Positions 1 to 7,993 are shown, counted from the first letter of the stretch. The stretch is 23,113 nt of DNA from an uncultured Eubacteriales bacterium (GCA_900549405.1 URNZ01000028.1:1-23113), one strand, 5' to 3'. Notes: a model not told the origin generated them from the sequence alone. Program-made: numbers and translations.

Positions 1-80
1 CTTCGGAGTTTCACCGAATCATGCCTTGCGGCTCGTGGGCTGTACCACCGGTGGGGAATCTCACCCCGCCCTGAAGACTG
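1..80 (-). promoter_or_regulatory. FMN riboswitch (RFN element), partial at the window edge
   Basis: Read on the minus strand from about 80 down to 1, the sequence carries the conserved FMN-aptamer blocks in order: AGGGCGGGGTGAGATTCCCC, ACCGGTGGTA, AGCCCACGAGCC, then GATTCGGTGAAACTCCGAAG just before the window ends. The final aptamer block (CCGACAGT and the closing P1 strand) and the expression platform lie outside. RFN elements bind flavin mononucleotide and switch off riboflavin synthesis (rib) or riboflavin uptake (ribU) genes, so the unseen gene to the left is probably one of these. The family call is direct from the conserved blocks; the target gene is inferred. Confidence 0.93.
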
Positions 81-101
81 TTATTTTCTTTTTCTGCCGT
101 C

Positions 102-130
102 AGTATACGCGGGTTGCGCTTCTCTGTCAA
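102..130 (-). promoter_or_regulatory. sigma-A promoter of the FMN riboswitch transcript
   Basis: On the minus strand a perfect TTGACA -35 box (125-130) is separated by 17 bases from a TATACT -10 box (102-107). Transcription would start near 95, about 15 bases before the aptamer. Confidence 0.85.
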
Positions 131-161
131 GGGGGCGGTTTCTTCCTGCCCAGGGAACAAC

Positions 162-175
162 GGCCAAATTTGGCC
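162..175. other. 14-bp perfect palindrome GGCCAAATTTGGCC
   Basis: A perfect 14-base palindrome lies between the leftward riboswitch promoter and the rightward lspA promoter. It could be an operator for either, but no known regulator is recognised from the sequence and chance is possible. Nothing else stands out between about 131 and 287. Confidence 0.3.
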
Positions 176-266
176 CCTTCGCCCGGTCTTTCTCTCTGCA
201 ATTTCGTTGATTTCAGACGGTTTTCGACCCAGGCGGCCCCTGAAAAAATTTTCACGGAAAGCTCTT

Positions 267-293
267 TTGCCCCATGGCCGGATATGATATAAT
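267..293 (+). promoter_or_regulatory. extended -10 promoter for lspA
   Basis: The sequence TGATATAAT (285-293) is a perfect extended -10 element with a consensus TATAAT at 288-293. The -35 region is poor (TTGCCC near 267), as is usual for extended -10 promoters. Initiation near 300 leaves a short leader before the lspA start at 327. Confidence 0.7.
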
Positions 294-326
294 CGGGTGA
301 AGTTAAGATTTTGGAGGAACCTGCCC

Positions 327-815
327 ATGCCCTATGCCCTGCTTGCCCTGGTCCTGGTGATCCTGGACCAGGTGGTGAAATATCTGGTCCTGACCCACAT
401 CCCCCTGGGGGGCTATGTGCCCTTTCTGCCCCACGTGGTCTGCCTGACCTATGTGCAGAACACCGGGGCCGCCTTCTCTATGTTCTCTCAGCACACCTGG
501 ATATTGGCCTTTATCTCCCTGGTCATGTCGGTGGTGCTGGCGGTGGCCCTGTGGAAAAATTTCTTCACCCATCCCCTGGGCAAGGTGACCCTCTCCCTGC
601 TGCTGGCCGGGGCGGTGGGCAATCTCATTGACCGGGCCATGCGGGGCTTTGTGGTGGACATGTTCCAGCTGCTGTTTATGAACTTTGCCGTGTTCAACGT
701 GGCCGACATCTGCGTGGTGGTGGGGGGCATCGCCGCCGCGGCCTATTATCTGCTGCTGGCCGACAAGCTGGAGCACAAGGAGGCGCCCCATGGGACCGCA
801 GACGCTGACCGCTGA
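327..815 (+). CDS. lspA: lipoprotein signal peptidase (signal peptidase II)
   Basis: This is the membrane aspartyl protease that removes signal peptides from diacylated prolipoproteins. The product is 162 aa, normal for the family, with about four hydrophobic membrane spans. Visible motifs are D14/K18 in the first span, NTGAAF (45-50), GNLIDR (98-103), VVDM with D111, and FNVAD with D127; D111 and D127 match the catalytic dyad. I chose the ATG at 327 because GGAGG lies about 10 bases upstream; a GTG at 297 in the same frame is very close to the promoter and lacks a ribosome binding site. The last 26 bases overlap the next gene, so the two are translationally coupled. Confidence 0.95.
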   Translation: MPYALLALVLVILDQVVKYLVLTHIPLGGYVPFLPHVVCLTYVQNTGAAFSMFSQHTWILAFISLVMSVVLAVALWKNFFTHPLGKVTLSLLLAGAVGNLIDRAMRGFVVDMFQLLFMNFAVFNVADICVVVGGIAAAAYYLLLADKLEHKEAPHGTADADR

Positions 816-1698
816 CCGCGCCGGGGAGCGGGCGGACGCCTTTCTGGCCCGCAGCGTCCCCGACCTCACCCGCTCCGCCGCCCAGCGCCTGCTGGAGGAG
901 GGGGCCGTCACCGTCAACGGCTCTGCGGTGAAGAAAAATTACAAAACAACGCCCGGGGATCAGGTGGTCTTCACCCTGCCCGACCCGGAGCCCATCGACG
1001 TGCAGCCCCAGAACATCCCCCTGGACGTGGTGTTTGAGGACGACGACGTGATCGTGGTGAACAAGCCGGTGGGCCTGGTGGTCCACCCCGCCCCCGGCCA
1101 CCCGGACGGCACCCTGGTCAACGCCCTGCTCTATCACTGCGGCAGCTCCCTGTCTGGCATCAACGGGGCCATCCGCCCGGGTATCGTCCACCGCATTGAC
1201 CGGGACACCTCCGGTCTCATCATCGCCGCCAAAAACGACAGGGCCCACCTGGCCCTGGCCGCCCAGCTTCAGGACCACTCTCTGGCCCGGGTGTACGAGG
1301 CGGTGACGGTGGGCGGTTTGAAAGAGGACAGCGGCACGGTGAACGCCCCCATTGCCCGCCACCCGGTGGACCGCAAGCGCATGGCGGTGGACTGGAAAAA
1401 TGGCCGCCCCGCCGTGACCCACTGGTCCGTGCTGGCCCGCTATGCCCTGGGCACCCACGTGGAGTGCCGCCTGGAGACAGGGCGCACCCACCAGATCCGG
1501 GTCCACATGGCCTCCATCGGCCACCCCCTGCTGGGGGACACGGTATACGGCAGCAAAAAGCCCTGGCCCGGCCTGGCGGGGCAGTGTCTCCACGCCCGGC
1601 GGCTGAAGTTCGTCCACCCCACCACGGGCAAGCTGGTAGAGCTGGAGTGCCCCCTGCCCGACTGGTTCCAGCACGTGCTGCGGCAAATTGACCGCTGA
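790..1698 (+). CDS. RluA/RluD family rRNA pseudouridine synthase
   Basis: It converts specific uridines of 23S rRNA to pseudouridine in the cytoplasm. The 302-aa protein has an N-terminal S4 RNA-binding domain (about 12-60) followed by the RluA catalytic domain. The signature HRIDRDTSGL is intact, with catalytic Asp137, and GRTHQIRVHM follows in the C-terminal part. The start at 790 is set by a perfect AAGGAGG at 777-783 with a 6-base spacer; the frame is open further upstream but only within lspA. It overlaps lspA by 26 bases, the common Firmicutes lspA-rluD arrangement. The exact target uridines (RluD-type 1911/1915/1917 or another) cannot be told from sequence alone. Confidence 0.93.
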   Translation: MGPQTLTADRAGERADAFLARSVPDLTRSAAQRLLEEGAVTVNGSAVKKNYKTTPGDQVVFTLPDPEPIDVQPQNIPLDVVFEDDDVIVVNKPVGLVVHPAPGHPDGTLVNALLYHCGSSLSGINGAIRPGIVHRIDRDTSGLIIAAKNDRAHLALAAQLQDHSLARVYEAVTVGGLKEDSGTVNAPIARHPVDRKRMAVDWKNGRPAVTHWSVLARYALGTHVECRLETGRTHQIRVHMASIGHPLLGDTVYGSKKPWPGLAGQCLHARRLKFVHPTTGKLVELECPLPDWFQHVLRQIDR

Positions 1699-1740
1699 AG
1701 CTGTGTCAACCGCCCCCTGTTTTCCGGTTTTCAGCGTGTT

Positions 1741-1777
1741 TACCCGCTCTGGTTGTCAGAGCGGGTATTTTCTTTTG
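1741..1777 (+). terminator. intrinsic terminator of the lspA operon
   Basis: A perfect 10-bp stem (1741-1750 with 1758-1767) and a 7-base loop are followed by a T-rich tract TTTCTTTT. Confidence 0.9.
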
Positions 1778-1836
1778 TGCAGCTCCCGTCAGTTTTAACG
1801 AAAAATTTATATCGCAAAAACTTTCTTGATATAATG

Positions 1837-1864
1837 TTGACAATCCCGCCTCGCCTGCTATACT
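1837..1864 (+). promoter_or_regulatory. sigma-A promoter upstream of the small membrane protein
   Basis: A perfect TTGACA (1837-1842) is followed after 16 bases by TATACT (1859-1864). A second TATAAT sits just upstream at 1830-1835. The leader of about 70 bases contains a small hairpin CCGC-GAAAT-GCGG (around 1907-1919) before the ribosome binding site; it did not match a riboswitch class that I know. Confidence 0.7.
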
Positions 1865-1941
1865 TAAATTAGAACACAACCATACTAACATCAAACCGGC
1901 ATCAGCCGCGAAATGCGGCAGGAAAACGAGGGGGCATCCAC

Positions 1942-2265
1942 ATGAACACATTTCTTTGGCGGGTCTTTCCCGTGGCGCTCTTCGCCGTTCGGGGGCTTTT
2001 GAAGAGCCAGCACGCCCTGGCCGTCCCGGTGGAGGTGGCGGTGTATGCGGCCCTGGTGGTGTGGACCGTCCACACCTTCCTGTGCCAGGTGTATCTGTGG
2101 CTGAAGACCCACAGCCTGCTGCCCGACGTCTCCGCCCTCACGGCCCGGTGGTTCCGCTTTGGCTATGCCGGTCACACGGGGCAGGACGGCTTTACCAGCG
2201 GCGTATTTCTCTTTATCTCCGCCCTTGTCGTCCCCCTGGTGGCCTGGGGGTTCTGTCCCTTCTGA
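1942..2265 (+). CDS. small putative membrane protein, function unknown
   Basis: I do not recognise this 107-aa protein. It is hydrophobic, with a probable span at about residues 25-52 and another at about 87-105, and a weaker hydrophobic start. Between them lies a more polar stretch rich in aromatic and basic residues (around LTARWFRFGY). A GAGGGGG motif about 8 bases before the ATG and a good promoter at 1837-1864 support expression as a single gene. It is isolated between the terminator of the lspA operon and the convergent ilv operon. Codon use resembles its neighbours. A non-coding transcript is the alternative. Confidence 0.6.
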   Translation: MNTFLWRVFPVALFAVRGLLKSQHALAVPVEVAVYAALVVWTVHTFLCQVYLWLKTHSLLPDVSALTARWFRFGYAGHTGQDGFTSGVFLFISALVVPLVAWGFCPF

Positions 2266-2280
2266 GCCTTGATCTAAGAT

Positions 2281-2325
2281 AAAAAACGTGCCCGGACACG
2301 CGGCTCTCGCCGGTGTCCGGGCACG
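2281..2325 (-). terminator. intrinsic terminator of the ilv operon
   Basis: A 13-bp perfect stem (2287-2299 with 2313-2325) is followed on the minus strand by TTTTTTATCTT, which ends transcription after ilvC. On the plus strand the stem is followed only by a weak T-run, so it may also stop the convergent small gene, less efficiently. Confidence 0.88.
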
Positions 2326-2361
2326 ATCATCTTTATGGGTTATTTACGCTGAGTGGGACAA

Positions 2362-3384
2362 TTAGTTGGAAGCGGTGTCCAGGTCCTTGTCGCCGCCCCA
2401 GATCATGTTGCGGCGCAGCTCCTCACCCACGATCTCCATCTGGTGCTTGGCCAGCTGGGCGCGCTTAGAGTTGAAGAAGGTGCGGCCAAAGCTCTTGTTC
2501 TCGGCGATCCAGCGGCCGGCGAAGGTGCCGTCCTGGATGTCGGACAGGACCGCCTTCATGTTCTTCTTGGTCTCCTCATAGGGCAGGACACGGGGGCCGG
2601 AGACATACTCGCCGAACTCCGCAGTGTCGGAGATGGAGTAGTTCATGGCAGCCACGCCGCCCTTGTTGATCAGGTCGATGATCAGCTTCATCTCGTGGAT
2701 GCACTCGAAATAGGCGTTCTCGGGCTCGTAACCGGCCTCCACCAGGGTCTCGAAGCCGCACTTCATCAGCTCCACAACGCCGCCGCACAGAACGGCCTGC
2801 TCGCCGAACAGGTCGGTCTCGGTCTCGTCGTGGAAGGTGGTCTCCATCACACCGGCGCGGGCGCCGCCGATGCCGGCGATGTAGGCCAGGGCGATCTTAT
2901 AGGCGTCGCCGGTGGCATTCTGCTCCACGGCCACCAGGCAGGGCACGCCCTTGCCGGCGACATAGGTGGAACGGACGGTGTGGCCGGGGCCCTTGGGGGC
3001 AGCCATGAACACGTCCACGCCCTTGGGGGGCACGATCTGCTGATAGCGGATGTTGAAACCGTGGGCAAAAGCCAGGGCCTTGCCCTCGGTCATGTAGGGG
3101 GCGATGCTCTTCTTGTACACGTCGGCCTGGACCTCGTCGTTGATCAGGATCATGACGATGTCGCCCCACTGGGCGGCCTCCTCGATGGTCTTCACCTGCA
3201 GACCGGCCTTCTCGGCGTTGGCCCAGTTCTTAGAGCCCTGACGCAGGCCCACGCACACGTCGCAGCCGGAGTCCTTCAGGTTCAGCGCGTGGGCGTGACC
3301 CTGGGAGCCATAGCCGATGATGGCGATCTTCTTGCCGTCCAGATAGCTGATGTCGCAATCCTTCTCATAATACATTTTTGCCAT
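2362..3384 (-). CDS. ilvC: ketol-acid reductoisomerase (class I)
   Basis: It isomerises and reduces acetolactate or acetohydroxybutyrate to the dihydroxy acids, the second common step of valine, leucine and isoleucine synthesis. The 340-aa product has the short class I length. The Rossmann motif GYGSQG is at 24-29, followed by a basic/serine cofactor loop (GLRQGSKNW) typical of NADPH enzymes. [15 protein letters not shown], the metal-binding [12 protein letters not shown] and [15 protein letters not shown] are all intact. The ATG at 3384 is set by AAGGAGG 9 bases upstream; the frame stays open to 3417 but without a better start. It overlaps the end of ilvN by 20 bases and is the last gene of the five-gene ilv operon. 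Confidence 0.97.
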   Translation of the reverse strand: MAKMYYEKDCDISYLDGKKIAIIGYGSQGHAHALNLKDSGCDVCVGLRQGSKNWANAEKAGLQVKTIEEAAQWGDIVMILINDEVQADVYKKSIAPYMTEGKALAFAHGFNIRYQQIVPPKGVDVFMAAPKGPGHTVRSTYVAGKGVPCLVAVEQNATGDAYKIALAYIAGIGGARAGVMETTFHDETETDLFGEQAVLCGGVVELMKCGFETLVEAGYEPENAYFECIHEMKLIIDLINKGGVAAMNYSISDTAEFGEYVSGPRVLPYEETKKNMKAVLSDIQDGTFAGRWIAENKSFGRTFFNSKRAQLAKHQMEIVGEELRRNMIWGGDKDLDTASN

Positions 3385-3940
3385 AGTTGTATTCCTCCTT
3401 GAGTTTATTGTCGTCATATATAGTGCTACGCCCTCTTTCGATGGCGAGAGTACCCGTTTTTGCGATCTCCAGAATGCCGAAGTCCTCCAGCAGGCCGATG
3501 AGGGCAGAGGTCTTCTGCTTGTCCCCGAAAATGGCCACGGTGAGGGTGTCCCGGCTGACGTCGATGATGTTGGCCCGGAAGATGTTGGACATCTGCACCA
3601 CCTCGTCCCGGGCGGCCCGGTCTGCGGCGGCCACTTTGATCAGGGCGAACTCCCGCTGGATGGACGCCCCCTCGTCCAAAATCTTCACCGCCAGCACGGG
3701 GATCAGCTTGCTGCACTGGGCAGCGATCTGGTCGATCATCAGCTCGTCGGCCAGGATCACGATGGTGATGCGGGTGACCCCGGGCTTGTCCGTCTCGCCG
3801 GAGACGATGGACTCGATGTTATATCCCTTGCGGGAGAACAGCCGGGCCACCTGGCTGAGGACACCGGGGATGTCCCGCACCAGGATGGCCAGGGTGTACA
3901 GCTTTTTCTCTTTATCAAATTCACGTTTCAAAGCGTCCAC
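3365..3940 (-). CDS. ilvN: acetolactate synthase small (regulatory) subunit, copy next to ilvC
   Basis: This is the regulatory partner of acetohydroxyacid synthase, which binds end-product amino acids (usually valine) and raises activity of the large subunit. The protein is up to 191 aa: an N-terminal ACT domain (about 14-88, with the [20 protein letters not shown] motif), a C-terminal small-subunit domain (about 95-170) and an extra polar tail of some 20 residues. The start is uncertain. GTG at 3940 gives the longest frame, but its AAGGGGG lies directly against it. TTG at 3931 has the same AAGGGGG at an 8-base spacing and may be the true start. It begins just after the ilvB stop at 3945, so coupling is likely. 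Confidence 0.93.
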   Translation of the reverse strand: MDALKREFDKEKKLYTLAILVRDIPGVLSQVARLFSRKGYNIESIVSGETDKPGVTRITIVILADELMIDQIAAQCSKLIPVLAVKILDEGASIQREFALIKVAAADRAARDEVVQMSNIFRANIIDVSRDTLTVAIFGDKQKTSALIGLLEDFGILEIAKTGTLAIERGRSTIYDDNKLKEEYNYGKNVL

Positions 3941-3944
3941 CCCC

Positions 3945-5648
3945 TTAATTGAGCAAAAAGTCGGTGATATGGGCCCCGCCGGCCACCATGGGCCGGACCA
4001 TCTCGTCCATATCCAGGCGGCAGTCGATGACGCAGCCGCACTTGGCGTCCAGAGCGGCCTGGAAGGCCTGCTCCATCTCCGCCGGGGTCGTCACCCGGAA
4101 GCCCTTCAGGCCATAGGCCTCGGCCAGCTTGACAAAGTCGGGGCCCCGGTCCAGGGTGGTCTCGGAATACCGCTCGTGGTAGATGAGGTGCTGCCACTGG
4201 CGGACCATGCCCAGGGTGCCGTTATTAAAGATGACGGTGATGATGGGCAGGTGATAGTGCTCCACGGTACACAGCTCGTGGCAGTTCATGCGGAAGCAGC
4301 CGTCGCCGGTGGTGTGGACCACCACCTTGTCCGGGTTGCCCGCCTGGGCCCCGATGGCGGCACCCAGGCCAAAGCCCATGGTGCCGAAGCCGCCGCTGGT
4401 GAGCAGCTGGCCGGGATAGTCAAAGTGGAAATGCTGGATGGACCACATCTGGTGCTGGCCCACGTCGGTGGACACGATGGTGTCCTGGGGGGCCAGGCGG
4501 CGGATGGTCTCCAGCACCTGCTGGGGGGTGAGGCGCGCGCCGCTCTCCGGCTCCTGGGCCGGGCGCAGGGCCTGGACGTATTCCGTCCACTCCGCGTGGT
4601 GATACTGGGGGATGCGCCCGTTCAGCAGCTCCAGCACCCGTTTGGCGTCGCCCACGATGTGGTGGTCGGTGAGGACGTTCTTGTCGATCTCCGAGCGGTC
4701 AATGTCGATCTGGACGATCTTGGCCTGGCTGGCGAAGGACGTCGGGTCCAGGGCCACCCGGTCAGAGAAGCGGCAGCCCACGGCGATAAGCAGGTCACAC
4801 TCGTTGCAGGCCACGTTGCTGGCCCGGGAGCCGTGCATGCCGATCATGCCGGTGGTCAGGGGGTGGTCGCCGGGGAAGCCGCCGCCGCCCATGACGGTGA
4901 TAGCCACGGGGGCGTCCAGCTTTTCGGCCAGCTCTTTGAACTCCTTGTCCGCCCGGCCACGGACCACGCCGCCGCCGCAGATGAGCAGGGGGCGCTGGGC
5001 CTGGGCGATCATCTCGGCCAGCTTGTCCACGTCCTCCTGGTCGGGCTCCGGGGTCTTCAGGTCGTGGCTGGTGGCCAGGGCCTGGATGCTGGTGCAGGCC
5101 CTGTTCTGCTTCCAGGGAATGAACTCATAGTCGATCTCCACCGAGGGGGCGGTGACGTTCTTCAAAAAGTCGATAAGCACCGGGCCGGGGCGTCCCGTGG
5201 CGGCCACAGCAAAGGCCTGGCGCATCACGTCGGGGATGGTCTGGGGGTCCCGTACCAGATAGGTGGCCTTGGTGATGGGCATGGCGATGCCGGTGATGTC
5301 CACCTCCTGGAAGGAGTCCTTGCCCAGCAGAGGCTCGCTCACGTTGCAGGTGATGAACACCACGGGGGAGGAGTCCATATAGGCGGTGGCGATGCCGGTG
5401 GTCAGGTTGGTGGCGCCGGGGCCGCTGGTGGCAAAGCACACGCCCACCTTGCCGGTGGAGCGGGCATAGCCGTCGGCGGCGTGGGAGGCCCCCTGCTCGT
5501 GGGCCGTCAAAACATGGTGTATTTTGTCTTTGTAGTTATACAGCTCGTCATAGACATTCAGGATGGTCCCGCCGGGATACCCGAAGACGGTGTCCACCTC
5601 CTGCTCCAGCAGGCACTCCATGATGGCCTGTGTGGCTCTGATCTTCAT
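3945..5648 (-). CDS. ilvB: acetolactate synthase large (catalytic) subunit, canonical-type copy
   Basis: This thiamine diphosphate enzyme joins pyruvate with pyruvate or 2-ketobutyrate. The product is 567 aa with the three expected domains. FGYPGG (22-27) and the cofactor-activating Glu51 in AHEQGA lie in the N-terminal domain, and the ThDP motif starts at GDG (448-450) with NNG after it. The stretch LGMVRQWQ retains Trp485, which in characterised enzymes favours 2-ketobutyrate and forms the sulfonylurea site. The ATG at 5648 is chosen because family similarity (MKIRATQAIMECL) begins there; GGAG lies about 11 bases upstream. The frame extends to 5768, but that part is repeat sequence. It pairs with the ilvN at 3365. 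Confidence 0.96.
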   Translation of the reverse strand: MKIRATQAIMECLLEQEVDTVFGYPGGTILNVYDELYNYKDKIHHVLTAHEQGASHAADGYARSTGKVGVCFATSGPGATNLTTGIATAYMDSSPVVFITCNVSEPLLGKDSFQEVDITGIAMPITKATYLVRDPQTIPDVMRQAFAVAATGRPGPVLIDFLKNVTAPSVEIDYEFIPWKQNRACTSIQALATSHDLKTPEPDQEDVDKLAEMIAQAQRPLLICGGGVVRGRADKEFKELAEKLDAPVAITVMGGGGFPGDHPLTTGMIGMHGSRASNVACNECDLLIAVGCRFSDRVALDPTSFASQAKIVQIDIDRSEIDKNVLTDHHIVGDAKRVLELLNGRIPQYHHAEWTEYVQALRPAQEPESGARLTPQQVLETIRRLAPQDTIVSTDVGQHQMWSIQHFHFDYPGQLLTSGGFGTMGFGLGAAIGAQAGNPDKVVVHTTGDGCFRMNCHELCTVEHYHLPIITVIFNNGTLGMVRQWQHLIYHERYSETTLDRGPDFVKLAEAYGLKGFRVTTPAEMEQAFQAALDAKCGCVIDCRLDMDEMVRPMVAGGAHITDFLLN

Positions 5649-5687
5649 GGAAATCTCAACTCCAAATATATTTTCGATATCAGCACT

Positions 5688-5760
5688 TGTCATTCCGAGG
5701 AGCGAAGTACCCGCAAGGGGTACGCCGCGTCGGTCCTTCGGACCGCTTCGCAATGGCAGA
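5688..5760. repeat. dispersed palindromic repeat between ilvN and ilvB
   Basis: About 73 bases between the upstream ilvN stop (5765) and the ilvB start (5648) read TGTCATTCCGAGGAGCGAAG at one end and CGCTTCGCAATGGCAG at the other. Internal hairpins are present (GTACCC-GCAA-GGGGTAC and CGGTCC-TTC-GGACCG). It is related to the repeat at 11033-11129, which carries TGTCATTGCGAGGAGCGCAG. Elements of this kind are common in intergenic DNA of Clostridia; here one sits inside an operon and would fold in the mRNA. Confidence 0.75.
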
Positions 5761-5764
5761 TCGA

Positions 5765-6250
5765 TCAAATTTTGCCCCCGCCCTTTTGGACGGCGATCAT
5801 ACCGGTGCGGGCCACCTCTAAAATGGAGAAGGGGCGCATCATGGACTGGAAGGTGTCCAGCCTCTCGGGGGTGTCAGACAACTCCATGGTCAAAGAGGTG
5901 GGGGAGATGTCGTCCACCTTGGCCCCCATGATCTCGCAGATGGTCATGATGTCTTTACGGGTCTTGTTGTTGGCGTTCACCTTCAGGATCATCAGCTCCC
6001 GGCCGATGTAGGAGGTGTCCTCCAGGGTGCGGACCTTGATGACCTCGATGAGCTTATTCAGCTGCTTTTCCACCTGCTCCACCACGCTGTTTCCGCTGTC
6101 CACGATGATGGTGATGCGGGAGACGGTGGGGTCGTCGGTGACGCCCACGGCCAGCGACTCGATGTTGAACGCCCGGCGGGAGAACAGGCCGGTGATCCGG
6201 TTCAGAACGCCAGCCTGGTTTTCCACCAGCACGGAAATGGTCTGTTTCAT
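5765..6250 (-). CDS. ilvN: acetolactate synthase small (regulatory) subunit, promoter-proximal copy
   Basis: This second small subunit is 161 aa, the usual IlvN/IlvH length: an ACT domain (about 3-76, including NQAGVLNRITGLFSRRAFNI) and the C-terminal small-subunit domain (about 84-157). Its sequence is closer to the standard IlvN than that of the longer copy at 3365. The ATG at 6250 has AGGAGG 7 bases upstream, and the gene begins 12 bases after the stop of the large subunit at 6263, with which it presumably assembles. The end lies against the repeat at 5688-5760, which separates the two large/small pairs. Confidence 0.96.
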   Translation of the reverse strand: MKQTISVLVENQAGVLNRITGLFSRRAFNIESLAVGVTDDPTVSRITIIVDSGNSVVEQVEKQLNKLIEVIKVRTLEDTSYIGRELMILKVNANNKTRKDIMTICEIMGAKVDDISPTSLTMELSDTPERLDTFQSMMRPFSILEVARTGMIAVQKGGGKI

Positions 6251-6262
6251 GCCCCTGCCTCC

Positions 6263-7891
6263 TTAATCATTGGTGCCCACGTCGGGGTGGACCTTACAGA
6301 TGAGCAGACAACTGCCCTTGGCGGACAGGAACTGCTCCAGCACTCCGTCCAGCTTGTCCTCGTCGTCGGCGAACATGCTGGGGATGCCATAGGCCCCGGC
6401 GATGGCGGCAAAGTCGGGGGAGCCGTCCAGGGCCACGCCGAAGGCGCCGTGATAGGGGGCGGTGTTCTGGATCTGGTTCACCAGGCCCAGCACCTGGTTC
6501 TGGAACAGGACGATCTTCACGTCCATGTGCTCACACACGATGGCGGACAACTCGTTCATGGCCATCTGGAAGGAGCCGTCGCCGCAGATGACCACCGTCT
6601 GGCGGTCCGGGGCGGCCACCTTGGCTCCCACGCCCGCGGGGAGGGCATAGCCCATGGTGCCCAGGCCGCCGCTGGTGAGCAGCCGCCCGTGCTTCTGGGG
6701 CAGGTATTTGCAGGTGAATATCTGGTTCTGGCCCACGTCCACGCAGATGATGGCGTCATCGTCCAGCTTCTGCCCCAGCTTGCGCAGGACGGTGCCGGGG
6801 AAAACATAGCCCTCCCGCCGGGGGAATGTCCGGTTCAGCTCCGCCGTGCGGTAGTCCCGCAGCTTGGCCAGCCACTGCGCCGAATCAGGTGGCGTGATGT
6901 CCCGGTCCAGCAGCTGCTGCAAAATCACCTTCACATCGCCCACCAGGGGGATGGCGGCCTGCATATTTTTGCCGATCTCCGCCGGGTCCACGTCGATGTG
7001 GATGGTGGCCATGCGGCGCTGGATCTCCGCCGGGTCGATCACCGCCCGGTCAGCCGCCCGGGTACCCACCATGATAAGCAGGTCGGCCTTGGCCAGAGCC
7101 TTGTTGGCGCAGTGGTTGCCATGGGCCCCGATCATGCCCATGTTCAGGGGGTGGTCCGTGGCCATAACGGACAGGCCCATCATGGTCTTGACCACGGGGA
7201 TCTGATTGCGCTGGGCCAGCTCCAGCAGCTCCTTCTGGGCGTGGGCCAGCCACACGCCGCCGCCGGCGCAGATGAGGGGCTGCTTGGCCTTGGAGATGGC
7301 CTCGGCCACCCGCTTGATCTGCAGGTCGTTGCCCTTTACGCTGGGCTTATAGCCCCGGATGTTCACTTCCTCCGGGTATTGGAACTTCTTCAGCTCCTGG
7401 TTCTGAATGTCGATGGGGATATCGATGAGCACCGGTCCGGGCCGCCCGGTGGAGGCGATGTGAAAGGCCTCCTTCACGATGCGGGGGATGTCATTGGCGT
7501 TTTTCACCAGGTAGCTGTGCTTGGAGAAGGGGGCCACCGCACCGGTGATGTCCACCTCCTGGAAGATATCCCGGCCCAGCAGATTGCTGGGCACCTGGCC
7601 GGTGATGGCCACCATGGGGATGGAGTCCATATAGGCGGTGGCGATGCCGGTGATCAGGTTGGTGGCTCCCGGGCCGGAGGTGACCATGCACACCCCCACC
7701 TTGCCGGAAATGCGGGCATAGCCCGAGGCCATGTGCCCGGCGTTCTGCTCGGTGCGCACCAGGGTATAGCCGATCTCCGGGTGCTCCTTCAGCACGTCTA
7801 CAATGGGGCAGATGGTGGCTCCGGCATAGCCGAAGATGTGGTCCACCCGCTCCTTCAACAGGCTTTCGATCAGTGCCTGTGCTCCATTCAT
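6263..7891 (-). CDS. ilvB: acetolactate synthase large subunit, divergent copy with altered substrate pocket
   Basis: The product is a 542-aa ThDP-dependent acetohydroxyacid synthase and the first gene of the ilv operon. It has FGYAGA (20-25) in place of FGYPGG, the catalytic Glu48 (RTEQNAGH), TSGPGATNLITG, and GDGSFQM at 437. The conserved LGMVRQWQ segment is LGLVNQIQ, so the specificity tryptophan is Ile474 (codon 6470-6472). E. coli AHAS I (LGLVHQQQ, from memory) also lacks this Trp and does not favour 2-ketobutyrate, so this copy probably serves mainly the valine/leucine branch. The ATG at 7891 follows GGAGG by 10 bases; the frame runs on to 8044 only through the T-box leader. Another ThDP carboligase function cannot be excluded, but the paired ilvN argues for acetolactate synthase. 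Confidence 0.92.
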   Translation of the reverse strand: MNGAQALIESLLKERVDHIFGYAGATICPIVDVLKEHPEIGYTLVRTEQNAGHMASGYARISGKVGVCMVTSGPGATNLITGIATAYMDSIPMVAITGQVPSNLLGRDIFQEVDITGAVAPFSKHSYLVKNANDIPRIVKEAFHIASTGRPGPVLIDIPIDIQNQELKKFQYPEEVNIRGYKPSVKGNDLQIKRVAEAISKAKQPLICAGGGVWLAHAQKELLELAQRNQIPVVKTMMGLSVMATDHPLNMGMIGAHGNHCANKALAKADLLIMVGTRAADRAVIDPAEIQRRMATIHIDVDPAEIGKNMQAAIPLVGDVKVILQQLLDRDITPPDSAQWLAKLRDYRTAELNRTFPRREGYVFPGTVLRKLGQKLDDDAIICVDVGQNQIFTCKYLPQKHGRLLTSGGLGTMGYALPAGVGAKVAAPDRQTVVICGDGSFQMAMNELSAIVCEHMDVKIVLFQNQVLGLVNQIQNTAPYHGAFGVALDGSPDFAAIAGAYGIPSMFADDEDKLDGVLEQFLSAKGSCLLICKVHPDVGTND

Positions 7892-7945
7892 GGGAGCGTC
7901 ACCTCCGTGAAATTTCTCTCGTGTGTTCTGTGGGACGGTCCCTGG

Positions 7946-7993
7946 GCAAAAAAACAAAAACGGCCCCGTCCTATCCCAAATCTCGATAGGACG
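7946..7993 (-). terminator. regulated terminator of the ilv T-box
   Basis: A 9-bp stem (7965-7973 with 7985-7993) plus flanking GC pairs is followed on the minus strand by GGGGCCGTTTTTGTTTTTTT. It lies directly after the T-box antiterminator sequence, about 55 bases before the ilvB start. Confidence 0.9.

Noticed and set aside
1870..1941. A riboswitch in the leader of the small membrane protein
   Set aside because: Only a short hairpin is visible; none of the conserved blocks of c-di-GMP, cobalamin, SAM or preQ1 riboswitches could be found.
3387..6011. An 874-codon open frame on the plus strand across the ilv genes
   Set aside because: It is a shadow of GC-rich codon use on the opposite strand. 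The minus strand holds complete, motif-bearing ilvN, ilvB and ilvN genes there, and the plus-strand protein is low-complexity with no domain.
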